Assembly: GCA_050261415.1 (NCBI GenBank)
Contig: JBLNDG010000248.1
Coordinates: 1 to 22,507 of the forward strand
Length of the DNA stretch: 22,507 nucleotides
Source: JBLNDG01 sp050261415
GTDB taxonomy: Bacteria > Bacillota > Clostridia > Lutisporales > Lutisporaceae
Direction: 5' to 3'
A model generated the notes under the pieces. The model saw only the letters and a program-made list of their open reading frames with translations. It was not told the DNA's origin and ran no database searches. Below, one piece after another: positions 8,681 through 17,652 of this stretch (its first letter is position 1; each line of letters opens with the position of its first letter). A program made the translations under genes and the position numbers.

Positions 8681-10831
8681 CTAATTTAAACCCTTCATAC
8701 TTAAACTTATTCTGTTCCTATCCAAATCCACGTCCAGTACCTTGACTTTGACTATATCACCTACCTGTACCACATCAAGCGGCCTTCTGACAAACCTGTC
8801 AGCCAATTCCGAAATATGTACGAGTCCGTCCTGATGTACTCCTATATCTACGAAGGCTCCGAAATCTATTACATTCCTTACTGTACCCGTAAGAAGCATT
8901 CCAGGTTTCAAATCCTTTATATCCAGTACATCAGTCATGAGTATCGGTTTGGGCATTTCGTCCCTGGGATCCCTTCCCGGTTTCTGAAGCTCGCTTATGA
9001 TATCCCTCAGAGTTGGTGTCCCTACCCCAAGCTCAGCAGCAAGAGAGTTTATGTCCATACCTGCAATTTCTTCCTTTATGCTGGCAACACCCTTTTGCCT
9101 CAACTCTTCCATGTTATGTCCTGTTTTTTCGATTAACTTTTTTACAACTTCGTAGGATTCAGGATGTACAGCAGTGTTGTCCAATATATTGTCACTCTCC
9201 GGTATCCTCAAGAATCCTGCCGATTGTTCGAAAGCCTTTTCCCCAAGCTTTTTAACTTTTAGAAGCTCTTTCCTCGTTTTGAACTTGCCGTTTTCCTCTC
9301 TATATGCAACGATATTCTTTGCTATACCTGAATTAACACCGGAAATATACTGTAAAAGCGATGCCGACGCCGTATTAAGGTCTACACCGACGCTGTTTAC
9401 ACAGTCTTCCACAACTCCTGTAAGAGATTCCGAAAGCTTTTTCTGGGTTACATCATGCTGATATTGTCCTACCCCTATTGATTTTGGGTCGATTTTTACA
9501 AGCTCCGCAAGCGGATCCTGAAGCCTTCGGGCAATTGAGATTGCCCCCCTGAGCGAGACATTAATATCAGGATATTCCTGCGCTGCAAGTTCAGAAGCTG
9601 AATAAACAGAAGCTCCTGCCTCGTTGACAATTACGTAGTGCAGAGGTTTGTTCATTTCCTTTATTATTTCTGCACAAACCTTTTCTGATTCCCTTGAAGC
9701 AGTCCCGTTGCCAAGAGAAATAACCTCCACATTATATTTTTCAATGAGTCCTTTGAGAATCCTTTTGGCTTCCTCCAACTGGTTCTGAGGGGGAGTCGGA
9801 TATACGGTCACAGTATCCAAAAGCTTTCCTGTATCATCCACCACTGCTATTTTGCAGCCTGTCCTGTATGCAGGGTCAAAGCCCATTACTGCCTTGCCCT
9901 TTATAGGCGCCTGCAGAAGGAGGTTCCTGAGGTTTGCCGCAAAAATCCTGATAGCCTGCTCCTCAGCCTTTTCCGTAAGTTCACCCCTTATCTCTCTTTC
10001 TATTGAAGGCGCTATAAGCCTGTTATACGAGTCCTTTACAGTGGGCTCCATTTCCTGTCTGTATGGTGAGCCTTCAACTATCAAATTACTATTCAGCAAA
10101 CTCAGTATTCTGCCTACCGGTGCTTCAATCTTAACAGAAAGAAATTCCTCCTTTTCCCCTCTGTTTATTGCAAGAATCCTGTGGGGCGCAATCCTGAAAA
10201 CCGGTTCACTGAAGTCATAATACATCTGGTACTCAGACTTTTCCTCTTTAAGGCCCTTGGATATAACAGTACCATTCTTGAATGTAAGCTCTCTTATTTC
10301 TTTTCTGAACTCTGCATTATCGGATATAGTCTCTGCGATAATATCAAGAGCTCCATTCACAGCATCCTGCACAGTTTCAACTCCAAGCTCGGAATTAATA
10401 AACCGTGCTGCAATATCCTGAAGACTCTCCTCTGAAGGCTCCTGCTTCCATATTATTTCTGCAAGGGGTTCAAGCCCCTTCTCCTTTGCGATGGTTGCCC
10501 TGGTCCTTTTTTTAGCTTTGTAAGGCCTGTATAGATCTTCAACCTCCTGCAGCACCTCTGCTTTGAGAATTGCAGCTTTTAACTCCTCTGTCAGCTTCCC
10601 TTGTTCGTCAATCAGTCTTATTACTTCTTCCTTACGGTTTTCGAGATTTCTGAGATATGTCAACCTTTCATTCAAATCCCTCAATACTGTATCCGAAAGT
10701 TCCCCGGTAAGCTCTTTCCTGTATCTTGCAATGAATGGAATAGTATTGCCGTCATCAATAAGCTTAACTGTATTTTCCACCTGCCAGGGTTTTACCGATA
10801 ATTCTTTAGCCAGTTTATTAATTATATCCAT
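8681..10831 (-). CDS. tex: Tex family S1 RNA-binding protein
   Basis: A 716-residue cytoplasmic nucleic-acid-binding protein of the Tex/YhgF family, linked to transcription and RNA metabolism; the length is normal. The N-terminal helical Tex domain spans about 1-190. The YqgF/RNase H-like fold starts at VMGFDPAYRTGCK (about 315) and continues through LGNGTASRE (about 373). The conserved IGVGQYQHDV (452-461) leads into helix-hairpin-helix motifs (about 490-560, including SGVNSGIAKNIVAYRE). The C-terminal S1 domain is 641-716, with GTVRNVIDFGAFVDIG and a DGLVHISEL motif. The ATG is preceded by GGAAG about 9 bases upstream. It has its own terminator and is divergent from pheB, so it is probably monocistronic. 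Confidence 0.97.
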   Translation of the reverse strand: MDIINKLAKELSVKPWQVENTVKLIDDGNTIPFIARYRKELTGELSDTVLRDLNERLTYLRNLENRKEEVIRLIDEQGKLTEELKAAILKAEVLQEVEDLYRPYKAKKRTRATIAKEKGLEPLAEIIWKQEPSEESLQDIAARFINSELGVETVQDAVNGALDIIAETISDNAEFRKEIRELTFKNGTVISKGLKEEKSEYQMYYDFSEPVFRIAPHRILAINRGEKEEFLSVKIEAPVGRILSLLNSNLIVEGSPYRQEMEPTVKDSYNRLIAPSIEREIRGELTEKAEEQAIRIFAANLRNLLLQAPIKGKAVMGFDPAYRTGCKIAVVDDTGKLLDTVTVYPTPPQNQLEEAKRILKGLIEKYNVEVISLGNGTASRESEKVCAEIIKEMNKPLHYVIVNEAGASVYSASELAAQEYPDINVSLRGAISIARRLQDPLAELVKIDPKSIGVGQYQHDVTQKKLSESLTGVVEDCVNSVGVDLNTASASLLQYISGVNSGIAKNIVAYREENGKFKTRKELLKVKKLGEKAFEQSAGFLRIPESDNILDNTAVHPESYEVVKKLIEKTGHNMEELRQKGVASIKEEIAGMDINSLAAELGVGTPTLRDIISELQKPGRDPRDEMPKPILMTDVLDIKDLKPGMLLTGTVRNVIDFGAFVDIGVHQDGLVHISELADRFVRRPLDVVQVGDIVKVKVLDVDLDRNRISLSMKGLN

Positions 10832-10865
10832 CTGTTTCTACTTCCTTTCCTCATATACACTAATT

Positions 10866-10895
10866 ATATTAACCGTTTTTGCATATATTTTGCAA
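10866..10895 (-). promoter_or_regulatory. Candidate tex promoter
   Basis: On the minus strand TTGCAA (10890-10895) lies 18 bp from TAATAT (10866-10871). A perfect TATAAT (10863-10868) overlaps the latter but has no good -35 at 17 bp. It lies 35-65 bases upstream of the tex ATG. Confidence 0.4.
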
Positions 10896-10920
10896 TGGGT
10901 ATTAAGACCGGAATAACCTA

Positions 10921-10949
10921 TTGCCAATACACGGTATTTGTGTTAGTAT
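10921..10949 (+). promoter_or_regulatory. Candidate pheB promoter with extended -10
   Basis: TTGCCA (10921-10926, five of six) is followed by 17 bp and TAGTAT (10944-10949). TG at 10941-10942 gives an extended -10 (TGTTAGTAT). The predicted start is about 45 bases upstream of the pheB ATG. Confidence 0.5.
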
Positions 10950-10998
10950 ACCCATAAAATACATATGTTTGTTGTATGCGTACAGGAGGTATAAAGAA

Positions 10999-11439
10999 AT
11001 GGTTGATAGAAAGATGTTCATAGTTGATTCCGATATTTTACCAAGGGTATACGAAAAAGTAATAGCGGCGAAACTGCAATTAAGAAACGGAGAATCAACT
11101 ACAATTCAGGAGGCGTGTGAAAAGGTAGGCATGAGCCGCAGCGCCTTTTACAAGTATAAGGACCGTGTATTCGATTATACGACTCAGGAAAAGGGCAGGA
11201 TAGTTAATATTTTCATGATACTTAAACATACCCCGGGAGTTTTATCGGATATTATAAATACAATAGCATCAGTCAAGGGCAACATAATAACAATCAATCA
11301 AAATATTCCTGTCATGGATTCGGCTTCATTAACAGCTACCATTGACACTAAGACCATGGAGATAAATCCGGAGGAGCTTGTGGAGCTCCTGCTTTCCTGC
11401 AAAGGCTGCAGGAAAGTGGAGATTATCGCAATGGAATAA
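10999..11439 (+). CDS. pheB: UPF0735 ACT-domain protein (PheB family)
   Basis: A 146-residue protein that matches the small UPF0735/PheB family in length and layout. The N-terminal half holds a helix-turn-helix-like stretch with the family hallmark MSRSAFYKYKDRVF (45-58). The C-terminal half is an ACT domain (about 68-146; LKHTPGVLSDIINTIASVKG). ACT domains bind amino acids; B. subtilis pheB lies next to pheA, but its role is uncertain. I chose the ATG at 10999 because AGGAGGT lies 8 bases upstream; the reading frame extends upstream to a TTG with no ribosome site. Here it stands alone, divergent from tex and convergent with the chemoreceptor gene, away from any amino-acid biosynthesis gene. 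Confidence 0.92.
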   Translation: MVDRKMFIVDSDILPRVYEKVIAAKLQLRNGESTTIQEACEKVGMSRSAFYKYKDRVFDYTTQEKGRIVNIFMILKHTPGVLSDIINTIASVKGNIITINQNIPVMDSASLTATIDTKTMEINPEELVELLLSCKGCRKVEIIAME

Positions 11440-11445
11440 AAACTC

Positions 11446-11470
11446 GGAGGCATCGAGCCTCCTCGCTTTT
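11446..11470 (+). terminator. Weak terminator after pheB
   Basis: GGAGGC (11446-11451) pairs with GCCTCC (11457-11462) around a 5-nt loop, followed by TCGCTTTT. The tail is short, and a stronger terminator lies 40 bases on. Confidence 0.5.
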
Positions 11471-11503
11471 GACTGATTTTACTTTGGCAGAATGTCCACT
11501 AAT

Positions 11504-11544
11504 AAAAAACCACGGTATATTTTACAATATACCGTAGTTTTTTT
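11504..11544. terminator. Bidirectional terminator between pheB and the chemoreceptor gene
   Basis: ACGGTATATT (11512-11521) and AATATACCGT (11526-11535) form a perfect 10-bp stem with an A run on the left and a T run on the right, so it works in both directions. The chemoreceptor stop codon overlaps its right edge. Confidence 0.92.
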
Positions 11545-13741
11545 AACATGTGAATTTGTTTACTATCTCTTGCAGTGCCGCCGCCATTTTGCTCAGTTTT
11601 GATGCAGAGGAGTTTATCTCCTGTACCGCGGAAGACTGCTCTTCGGTGCTAGCCAAAACATTCTGCGTTCCTTTGGATGTGCTTTCTGCTATAGTACTCA
11701 CTTCATTAACTGCGTCTATTACTTTTCTGCTCTCATTACTCAAATCCAGAACAGAATTTGAAACCCCGCGCACCTCTTCTGCCACTGAATGAATTTCATT
11801 AATTATCCTGTCGAAGGTACTATAAGTGGAGCTTATAGCTTCCGTACCCTTTTCAACCTCCTGAAGCCCCTCATTCATTGCTGTTACTGTCTCTTCAGTC
11901 TCCTTCTGGATCTCCATAAGCAGTTCTTCTATATTTTTTGAGGCTGCCCTCGTCTGTTCAGCAAGGCTTCTTATTTCGTTTGCAACAACCGCAAAGCCTT
12001 TTCCTGCGTCACCTGCACGGGCCGCTTCAATTGCTGCATTCAATGCAAGCATATTTGTCTTTCCTGCAATATCCCTTATGACCTTTACAATGCCTGTTAC
12101 TTCGGCAGAGGTACTGCCAAGTTTTCTAACAAGACTTGCAGAGTTTACAACATTGTCTTTAATCATGCTGATTGTGTTTGTAATAACCCCGATATTTTCC
12201 GTACCCTCCTGGGCAATCCTTGCTGCACCCTCCGCATTATCTGCAACTATCTGTGTTTTCTTTGAGGTTTCTTCCACATTTGCAGTTATTTCACGGGCAA
12301 CCTGCGACGTAATAGATACCGATGCTATCTGAGATTCAGCACCACCTGCAACATCCTCAACAATCGCAGTAATTTCCTCAGTTGCCGCTGTACTAACCTG
12401 CGCATTTTCACTTAGTTTCCGGGATGCTTCGGTTATTTCGGCAACAGCTGAATTAACCTCATTTATTACTGTACAAAGTGAATCCGTCATAAGATTGAAG
12501 GCATTCTGGAGCTCACCAATCTCATCTTTAGAAGTAACCGACAGTCTCTTCCTCAGGTTTCCGTCTTTTATTTCACCCGCTACCTTTGCCATATTGACAA
12601 GGGGTTTAACAATTAATACAGCCAGAAGCAAGCTGCCTACTACGGCTATAGCAAATGCTATTGCTATAACCACATAAGATTTCCTCTTTGCTGCATTTAC
12701 CGGCTCCAAAGCCTCTTTTACACCTGTTTCTGTTATCAATCCCCAACCTGTAACCGGTATTTTATAATATGTACCTATTACTTCCACACCTTTATTGTTG
12801 TCATAATGTGATGTTCCCTGCTCACCCTTGATAAGCTTTACCGGACCTTGTATAAAATTTTGTACGGCATTATAGCCTGAAAGAACCATGGCCTTATAAT
12901 CCGGATGGGCAATGACTACACCATTCTTGTCAATTATATATGCAATTCCGGTTTTTCCTATTTTGGTTGAATTTATTATTGCTTGTATTTCATCCAGCAC
13001 TATCTTTGCTTGCATTACTCCTGCAACACTATTGTTCTGGTCAAATACAGGCACCGAAATATCAAAGGCAGGCACATGCAGTTTAGAGTCCAAATATGAG
13101 TCGGAGATAAAGTTCTGGCCCCTCATTGCCTCGGTATACCATCTCTGACCCGACAAATCTGTGCCCCTGAGTGCAGCATTTGTGGAATACAAAGCTTTAC
13201 CCGCCGCATCAGTAAGAGTAATCTCTTTAAAGGATGACTGCTGGCTTGAAGCTATCTTCCGTATAACTCTTTCCTGTGAATAGGTATCCATTGCTAGTAT
13301 GTCAACCGATTGAGGCACCAGCTTCAAGCTGCTCAAGCTTTGATTTATTATGGCGTTTATTCTCTCAATAAGTCCTTGGTTAACAGCTTTATTAAACTCA
13401 TCCATATTGCTCATTATGGCACTGGTCTGGGAATTTGTACTGGAATAATTAAGAAATCCCAAGGGTATCAATGTCATGATCAAAACCAGCAGAATAATTC
13501 TTCCCCTTAAGCCCCCAACCAAACTGGAAAACTTAAACTTTTTCCTCTCCGCTTTCTTTGGTTGTTTTCCTATAGGCGTCTTTGTCCCTTTAACCACACC
13601 TTTAAAATTAAATGAAGGTAATTTTATGTTAAGCTTTGGCAGTTGAATTTTTTTTAGAAAAGCAAGCAAGTCTCTTTTGGGCTTAAGGGACATACTTTTT
13701 CCCATGACCGGGAACCTGAAATAACTATCCTTCTTCTTCAC
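11543..13741 (-). CDS. Methyl-accepting chemotaxis protein with dCACHE sensor
   Basis: A 732-residue membrane chemoreceptor. TM1 is at about 81-99 and TM2 at 355-378. Between them lies an extracellular double-CACHE-type sensor (about 105-350; DLSGQRWYTEAMRG, AFDISVPVFD, DKNGVVIAHPDY, TGWGLITETG). A HAMP domain (379-431) leads into a long coiled-coil signalling domain whose CheA/CheW-contacting tip is the conserved stretch from IRDIAGKTNML to RSLAEQT (556-597). No C-terminal NWETF-type tether is present. The unusual part is a lysine-rich cytoplasmic stretch of about 80 residues before TM1, where chemoreceptors usually have 5-30. The start is GTG with a poor G-rich ribosome site; in-frame Met13 or Met17 are alternatives but would not remove the extension. 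The ligand cannot be read from the sequence. Confidence 0.96.
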   Translation of the reverse strand: MKKKDSYFRFPVMGKSMSLKPKRDLLAFLKKIQLPKLNIKLPSFNFKGVVKGTKTPIGKQPKKAERKKFKFSSLVGGLRGRIILLVLIMTLIPLGFLNYSSTNSQTSAIMSNMDEFNKAVNQGLIERINAIINQSLSSLKLVPQSVDILAMDTYSQERVIRKIASSQQSSFKEITLTDAAGKALYSTNAALRGTDLSGQRWYTEAMRGQNFISDSYLDSKLHVPAFDISVPVFDQNNSVAGVMQAKIVLDEIQAIINSTKIGKTGIAYIIDKNGVVIAHPDYKAMVLSGYNAVQNFIQGPVKLIKGEQGTSHYDNNKGVEVIGTYYKIPVTGWGLITETGVKEALEPVNAAKRKSYVVIAIAFAIAVVGSLLLAVLIVKPLVNMAKVAGEIKDGNLRKRLSVTSKDEIGELQNAFNLMTDSLCTVINEVNSAVAEITEASRKLSENAQVSTAATEEITAIVEDVAGGAESQIASVSITSQVAREITANVEETSKKTQIVADNAEGAARIAQEGTENIGVITNTISMIKDNVVNSASLVRKLGSTSAEVTGIVKVIRDIAGKTNMLALNAAIEAARAGDAGKGFAVVANEIRSLAEQTRAASKNIEELLMEIQKETEETVTAMNEGLQEVEKGTEAISSTYSTFDRIINEIHSVAEEVRGVSNSVLDLSNESRKVIDAVNEVSTIAESTSKGTQNVLASTEEQSSAVQEINSSASKLSKMAAALQEIVNKFTC

Positions 13742-13782
13742 ATCAACCCCCCCATTCCGGTGTTTTTTCTTCTATTAACCCT

Positions 13783-13811
13783 ATTCTAATACATATTTGC
13801 AAATTAAACAA
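13783..13811 (-). promoter_or_regulatory. Candidate chemoreceptor promoter
   Basis: On the minus strand TAGAAT (13783-13788, five of six) is preceded by 17 bp and TTGTTT (13806-13811, three of six). A perfect TTGACA also lies just upstream but at the wrong spacing. I see no sigma-D motif, which often drives chemoreceptor genes. Confidence 0.38.
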
Positions 13812-13858
13812 TAATTTTGTCAATTTGCCACATTTTATAATATAATTTGTAAAAATGC

Positions 13859-13888
13859 TTCTATTAAGACTAAAATGCTTTAATAGAA
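13859..13888. repeat. 9-bp inverted repeat upstream of the chemoreceptor gene
   Basis: TTCTATTAA (13859-13867) and TTAATAGAA (13880-13888) are perfect inverted copies around 12 bases, upstream of the candidate -35. It could be an operator or a hairpin; it has no U tail, so it is not a terminator. Confidence 0.45.
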
Positions 13889-13920
13889 ACTTTTAACAAC
13901 CACCGATTCAAATACCCCGG

Positions 13921-13970
13921 AATAAAGAAAAAGCATAATTGTATGAGAATACAACCATGCCTTCTTTATT
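13921..13970 (-). terminator. prfB terminator hairpin
   Basis: The arms AATAAAGAA (13921-13929) and TTCTTTATT (13962-13970) enclose GCAT/ATGC and TTGTAT/ATACAA pairs, making a long interrupted stem just after the prfB stop. The minus-strand tail after the stem is not U-rich, but the distal arm itself holds U runs. Confidence 0.7.
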
Positions 13971-13973
13971 TTA

Positions 13974-15081
13974 TTATTTACTGTTCTTTTGTTTCAGATA
14001 TGCATTTATGAAGCTGTCTATCTCTCCATCCATTACAGCTCCTGCATTACCGGTCTCTTCACCTGTCCTGTGATCCTTCACCATGCTGTATGGATGGAAA
14101 ACATAGGATCTTATCTGGCTGCCCCATGCGATCTCCCTATATTCACCCTTCAAGTCGTCAATTTTCTCTTTTTGCTCCTGCTCTTTATATTCAAAAAGCT
14201 TTGCTGCAAGCATCTTCATTGCCATTTCCTTATTGCTGTGCTGTGAGCGTTCATTCTGACACTGCACTATAATTCCTGTCGGAATGTGAGTGATCCTTAC
14301 TGCCGATTCTGTTTTGTTTACATGCTGCCCCCCGGCGCCGCCTGACCGGTAGGTATCGATTTTTAAATCATCCTCATTTATCTCTACCTTTACATCATCG
14401 TCCAGCTCAGGCATGACATCCACAGAAGCAAAAGATGTGTGGCGCTTACCGGCAGCATCAAAAGGAGAGATCCTTACCAGCCTGTGAACTCCTTTTTCTG
14501 ATTTGAGATAACCGTAAGCGTTATCACCCTCAATCAGCAGCGTGGCACTTTTAATACCTGCTTCATAATCCTTTAGCATATCGAGGACTGTTATAGCATA
14601 TCCTTTTTTCTCTGACCAGCGTGTGTACATACGCAGAAGCATTTCTGCCCAATCTTGCGCTTCAAGCCCTCCAGCCCCGGAATGTACTGTAAGTATCGCA
14701 TTATTTCTGTCATACTGTTCATTCAGAAGTGTTTCAATCCGCATTGTCTCAATATCATTCTTCAATGCTGCAAAAGCAGTCTCAACCTCCGGAATTACAG
14801 ATTCGTCCTGAGCTTCCAGTCCCAGTTCGATCAGTACCTCAATATCCTCATATTCCTTTTTGAGGTTGTTTATTTTATCCAACTTGTCTTTTTGCAGCTT
14901 TATTTTTTTTAGGACTTTGCCCGCATTCTCTGCATCATCCCAAAAATTTCCCTGGTGCATTTCCTGCTCCATCTCGTAAAGCTGTTCCTTGATTCTTTCT
15001 ATGTCAAAGTGACACCTCAATCTCTTTAATTGTATCCTCTACTTGTGCCAGTTCATACTTGCACTGCTCCAATTCCAGCAT
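13974..15081 (-). CDS. prfB: Peptide chain release factor 2, with programmed +1 frameshift
   Basis: RF2 recognises UGA and UAA and releases the finished peptide from the ribosome. The gene is read in two frames. ATG (15079-15081) starts a 25-codon ORF (MLELEQCKYELAQV...EVSL) that stops at in-frame TGA (15004-15006). A +1 slip at CTT-TGAC continues into DIERIKEQL..., giving 368 residues, the usual RF2 length. The main frame holds the RF2 codon-recognition tripeptide SPF (about 205-207) and the catalytic GGQ (about 250-252, in SGGAGGQHVNKTESAVR). It lies 18 bases downstream of secA, whose stop overlaps the ribosome site region (AGGAGGG at 15092-15098), so the two are co-transcribed. Starting the gene at the main frame alone would lose the N-terminus. 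Confidence 0.97.
15004..15018 (-). promoter_or_regulatory. prfB programmed frameshift site
   Basis: The minus strand reads GAGGTG TCA CTT TGA C. The internal Shine-Dalgarno-like GAGGTG sits 3 bases before the slippery CTT and the TGA stop, the same geometry as E. coli (AGGGGG TAT CTT TGA C). Low RF2 slows termination at UGA and favours the shift, so RF2 regulates its own synthesis. Confidence 0.95.
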
Positions 15082-15099
15082 ATATTCAGAACCCTCCTA

Positions 15100-17601
15100 T
15101 TAATTCTCTTTTGCCCCGCAGCATTTCTTATATTTTTTGCCGCTCCCACAGGGACAAGGGTCATTTCTTCCTATTTTTTCTTCTTTGACTATCGGTTTTC
15201 TAACACTGTCTTCCTGGTTTGTAGTTACAGGCTCTGCCACCTTTTCTCTTCTTGGCAGGTTGGATGTATTTACATTATAAATAAACCTTACGGTATCCTC
15301 TTTTATATTCCTGATGAGCTCCGTAAACATGTCATACCCTTCAATTTGATATGCTTGAACGGGATCCTGCTGTCCATACGCCCTTAATGTTATACCTTCC
15401 CTGAGTTGATCCATAGCATCTATGTGGTCTATCCATTTAGTATCAACAGATCTTAAAAGTGCTACCCTTTCAAGCTCACGCATAACCTCTTCGTCAATCT
15501 GGGATTCTTTATTCTTGTATATTTCAAATGCTTTGTCCAACAACGCTTCTGTGAGTTCATCCCTTGTAAGCTTCAAGAGCTCTTCCATTTTGAATGCACC
15601 TTTTGGAAGGAAGATGGGATGGAGATACTCAATAAGCCCCTTAAGGTCCCATTCTTCAGCATATTCGCTGCCTACTGTATAGGAAGTGACTGCACCCTCT
15701 ACTATTTCTCTCACCATATCCATTATGTTTTCCCTGATGTTCTCGCCGAGCAATACCTGCCTTCTCTGCTTGTATATGACTTCCCTCTGTTTGTTCATTA
15801 CGTTGTCATACTGCAGTACATGTTTTCTGATGTCAAAGTTTCTTCCTTCAACCTTTTTCTGTGCATTTTCTATGGATTTGGAGAGCAACGGATGCTCGAT
15901 GGTCATATCCTCATCCATACCTAATGTTTCGACCAGCTTCATTATTTTTTCCGAGCCGAAAAGCCTCATAAGGTCATCTTCGAGGGATATAAAGAATCTG
16001 CTGGATCCCGGATCTCCCTGCCTTCCTGCACGGCCCCTGAGCTGGTTGTCAATACGTCTCGATTCATGCCTTTCCGTACCTATTATATGGAGACCGCCTA
16101 ATTCCTTGACGCCTTCTCCAAGGACAATATCTGTACCTCTGCCTGCCATATTGGTTGATATGGTTACGGTTCCCCGCTGCCCTGCCTGCGCCACTATCTG
16201 GGCTTCTTTTTCATGGTATTTTGCATTCAATACCTCGTGGGGTATTCCCTTCTTTTTCAACATATCGCTAAGCATTTCCGAGGTTTCGACGGATATTGTT
16301 CCTACAAGCACCGGCTGCCCTTTGGCATGAAGTCTTACGATTTCTTCTACAACAGCATTGAACTTGCCTTTCTTGTTCTTATATACGGCATCAGGATGAT
16401 CTTCCCTAATCATCGGCATATTTGTAGGTATTTCCACAACGTCAAGGTTATAGATAGCCCTGAATTCATCCTCTTCTGTTTTTGCCGTACCGGTCATGCC
16501 TGCAAGCTTCTGGTACATTCTGAAATAGTTCTGGAAGGTTATTGTAGCAAGTGTCTGGGACTCTCTTTCTATTTTCACACCTTCCTTGGCTTCTATGGCC
16601 TGGTGCAATCCATCGCTGTATCTTCTTCCGAACATAAGCCTTCCGGTAAATTCATCAACTATGATGACCTCACCGTCTTTTACTACATAGTCTATATCCC
16701 TGCGCATTAAGTTCCTTGCTCTCAGCGCTTGATTTATATGATGCTGCAGTTCCATATTGTTCGCATCGGCAAGGTTATCAAGGTTGAAAAACTTTTCAGC
16801 CCTTTCAACACCTTCCTCGGTTAATACAATAGTGTTTGCCTTTTCATCAATCGTGAAATCCTCTTCCTTCTTGAGGGTTCTAACAAAGTTATCGGCAACA
16901 AAGTACAGCTGAGTGGATTTTTCGCCTACACCGGATATTATGAGTGGAGTCCTTGCTTCATCTATAAGGATACTGTCCACTTCGTCAACTATTGCATAGT
17001 TCAGATCACGTTGGACCATGTTGTCTTTGTATATTACCATGTTGTCTCTCAGGTAATCGAAACCGAATTCATTGTTTGTGCCATAGGTTATGTCTGAATT
17101 ATATGCTTTCTGCTTATCTTCCGGCTCCAGCCCGTGAACAACAAGTCCGACTGACATCCCAAGGAAGTTATACAATTTGCCCATCCACTGGCTCTGATAG
17201 GTTGCCAGATAGTCGTTTACTGTAACAAGATGTACTCCTTTGCCGGTAAGTGCATTAAGGTATAGCGGCAAGGTTGCAACCAGAGTCTTACCTTCACCGG
17301 TTTTCATCTCTGCAATCCTTCCCTGGTGAAGGATAATACCCCCTATAAGCTGAACATCAAAGTGGCGCATTCCCAGGACTCTTACCGAACCTTCCCTTAC
17401 TACTGCATAAGCTTCAACCAGTAGATCGTCCAGAGTTTCACCCTTGCTCAGCCTCTCTTTGAACTCGTTGGTTTTATTCTGCAGCTCCGCGTCAGTCAGC
17501 TTTTTCATTTCAGGCTCAAGGGCATTGATTTTATCAACTATCTTTAATACTTTTTTTATTTCTTTTTCATTCTGATTTCCAAAAATTTTATCTAAAAACA
17601 A
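15100..17601 (-). CDS. secA: Preprotein translocase ATPase SecA
   Basis: The 833-residue motor that drives preproteins through SecYEG by ATP hydrolysis. Visible landmarks are Walker A (MKTGEGKT, 99-106), Walker B DEVD (206-209) followed by SILIDEARTPLIISG, the helicase motifs TNMAGRGTDI and QLRGRAGRQGDPG, and the C-terminal zinc-binding tail CPCGSGKKYKKCCG, which in this family binds SecB or the ribosome. The start is TTG: AAGGAGG (17610-17616) lies 8 bases upstream, and the N-terminus (MFLDKIFGNQNEKEIKK) is typical. It lies 51 bases downstream of orf121 and 18 bases upstream of prfB. Half of its ribosome site is inside an intergenic hairpin, which suggests translational control by orf121. 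Confidence 0.98.
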   Translation of the reverse strand: MFLDKIFGNQNEKEIKKVLKIVDKINALEPEMKKLTDAELQNKTNEFKERLSKGETLDDLLVEAYAVVREGSVRVLGMRHFDVQLIGGIILHQGRIAEMKTGEGKTLVATLPLYLNALTGKGVHLVTVNDYLATYQSQWMGKLYNFLGMSVGLVVHGLEPEDKQKAYNSDITYGTNNEFGFDYLRDNMVIYKDNMVQRDLNYAIVDEVDSILIDEARTPLIISGVGEKSTQLYFVADNFVRTLKKEEDFTIDEKANTIVLTEEGVERAEKFFNLDNLADANNMELQHHINQALRARNLMRRDIDYVVKDGEVIIVDEFTGRLMFGRRYSDGLHQAIEAKEGVKIERESQTLATITFQNYFRMYQKLAGMTGTAKTEEDEFRAIYNLDVVEIPTNMPMIREDHPDAVYKNKKGKFNAVVEEIVRLHAKGQPVLVGTISVETSEMLSDMLKKKGIPHEVLNAKYHEKEAQIVAQAGQRGTVTISTNMAGRGTDIVLGEGVKELGGLHIIGTERHESRRIDNQLRGRAGRQGDPGSSRFFISLEDDLMRLFGSEKIMKLVETLGMDEDMTIEHPLLSKSIENAQKKVEGRNFDIRKHVLQYDNVMNKQREVIYKQRRQVLLGENIRENIMDMVREIVEGAVTSYTVGSEYAEEWDLKGLIEYLHPIFLPKGAFKMEELLKLTRDELTEALLDKAFEIYKNKESQIDEEVMRELERVALLRSVDTKWIDHIDAMDQLREGITLRAYGQQDPVQAYQIEGYDMFTELIRNIKEDTVRFIYNVNTSNLPRREKVAEPVTTNQEDSVRKPIVKEEKIGRNDPCPCGSGKKYKKCCGAKEN

Positions 17602-17612
17602 ATTAGCATCCT

Positions 17613-17648
17613 CCTTATAATTATATTGCTATATGGTAAATTATAAGG
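17613..17648 (-). promoter_or_regulatory. Hairpin sequestering the secA Shine-Dalgarno
   Basis: On the minus strand CCTTATAATT (17639-17648) and AATTATAAGG (17613-17622) are perfect 10-bp inverted copies, with a possible AUAU/AUAU inner pairing. The 3' arm contains AAGG of the secA ribosome site AAGGAGG. The 5' arm starts 4 bases after the orf121 stop codon, so a ribosome paused at the end of orf121 would melt it. This mirrors the secM-secA hairpin of E. coli. Confidence 0.72.
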
Positions 17649-17652
17649 CTTA

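Noticed and set aside
10921..10998. Longer pheB starting at TTG 10921
   Set aside because: That start overlaps the likely promoter and has no ribosome site, whereas ATG 10999 has AGGAGGT at good spacing and gives the family length.
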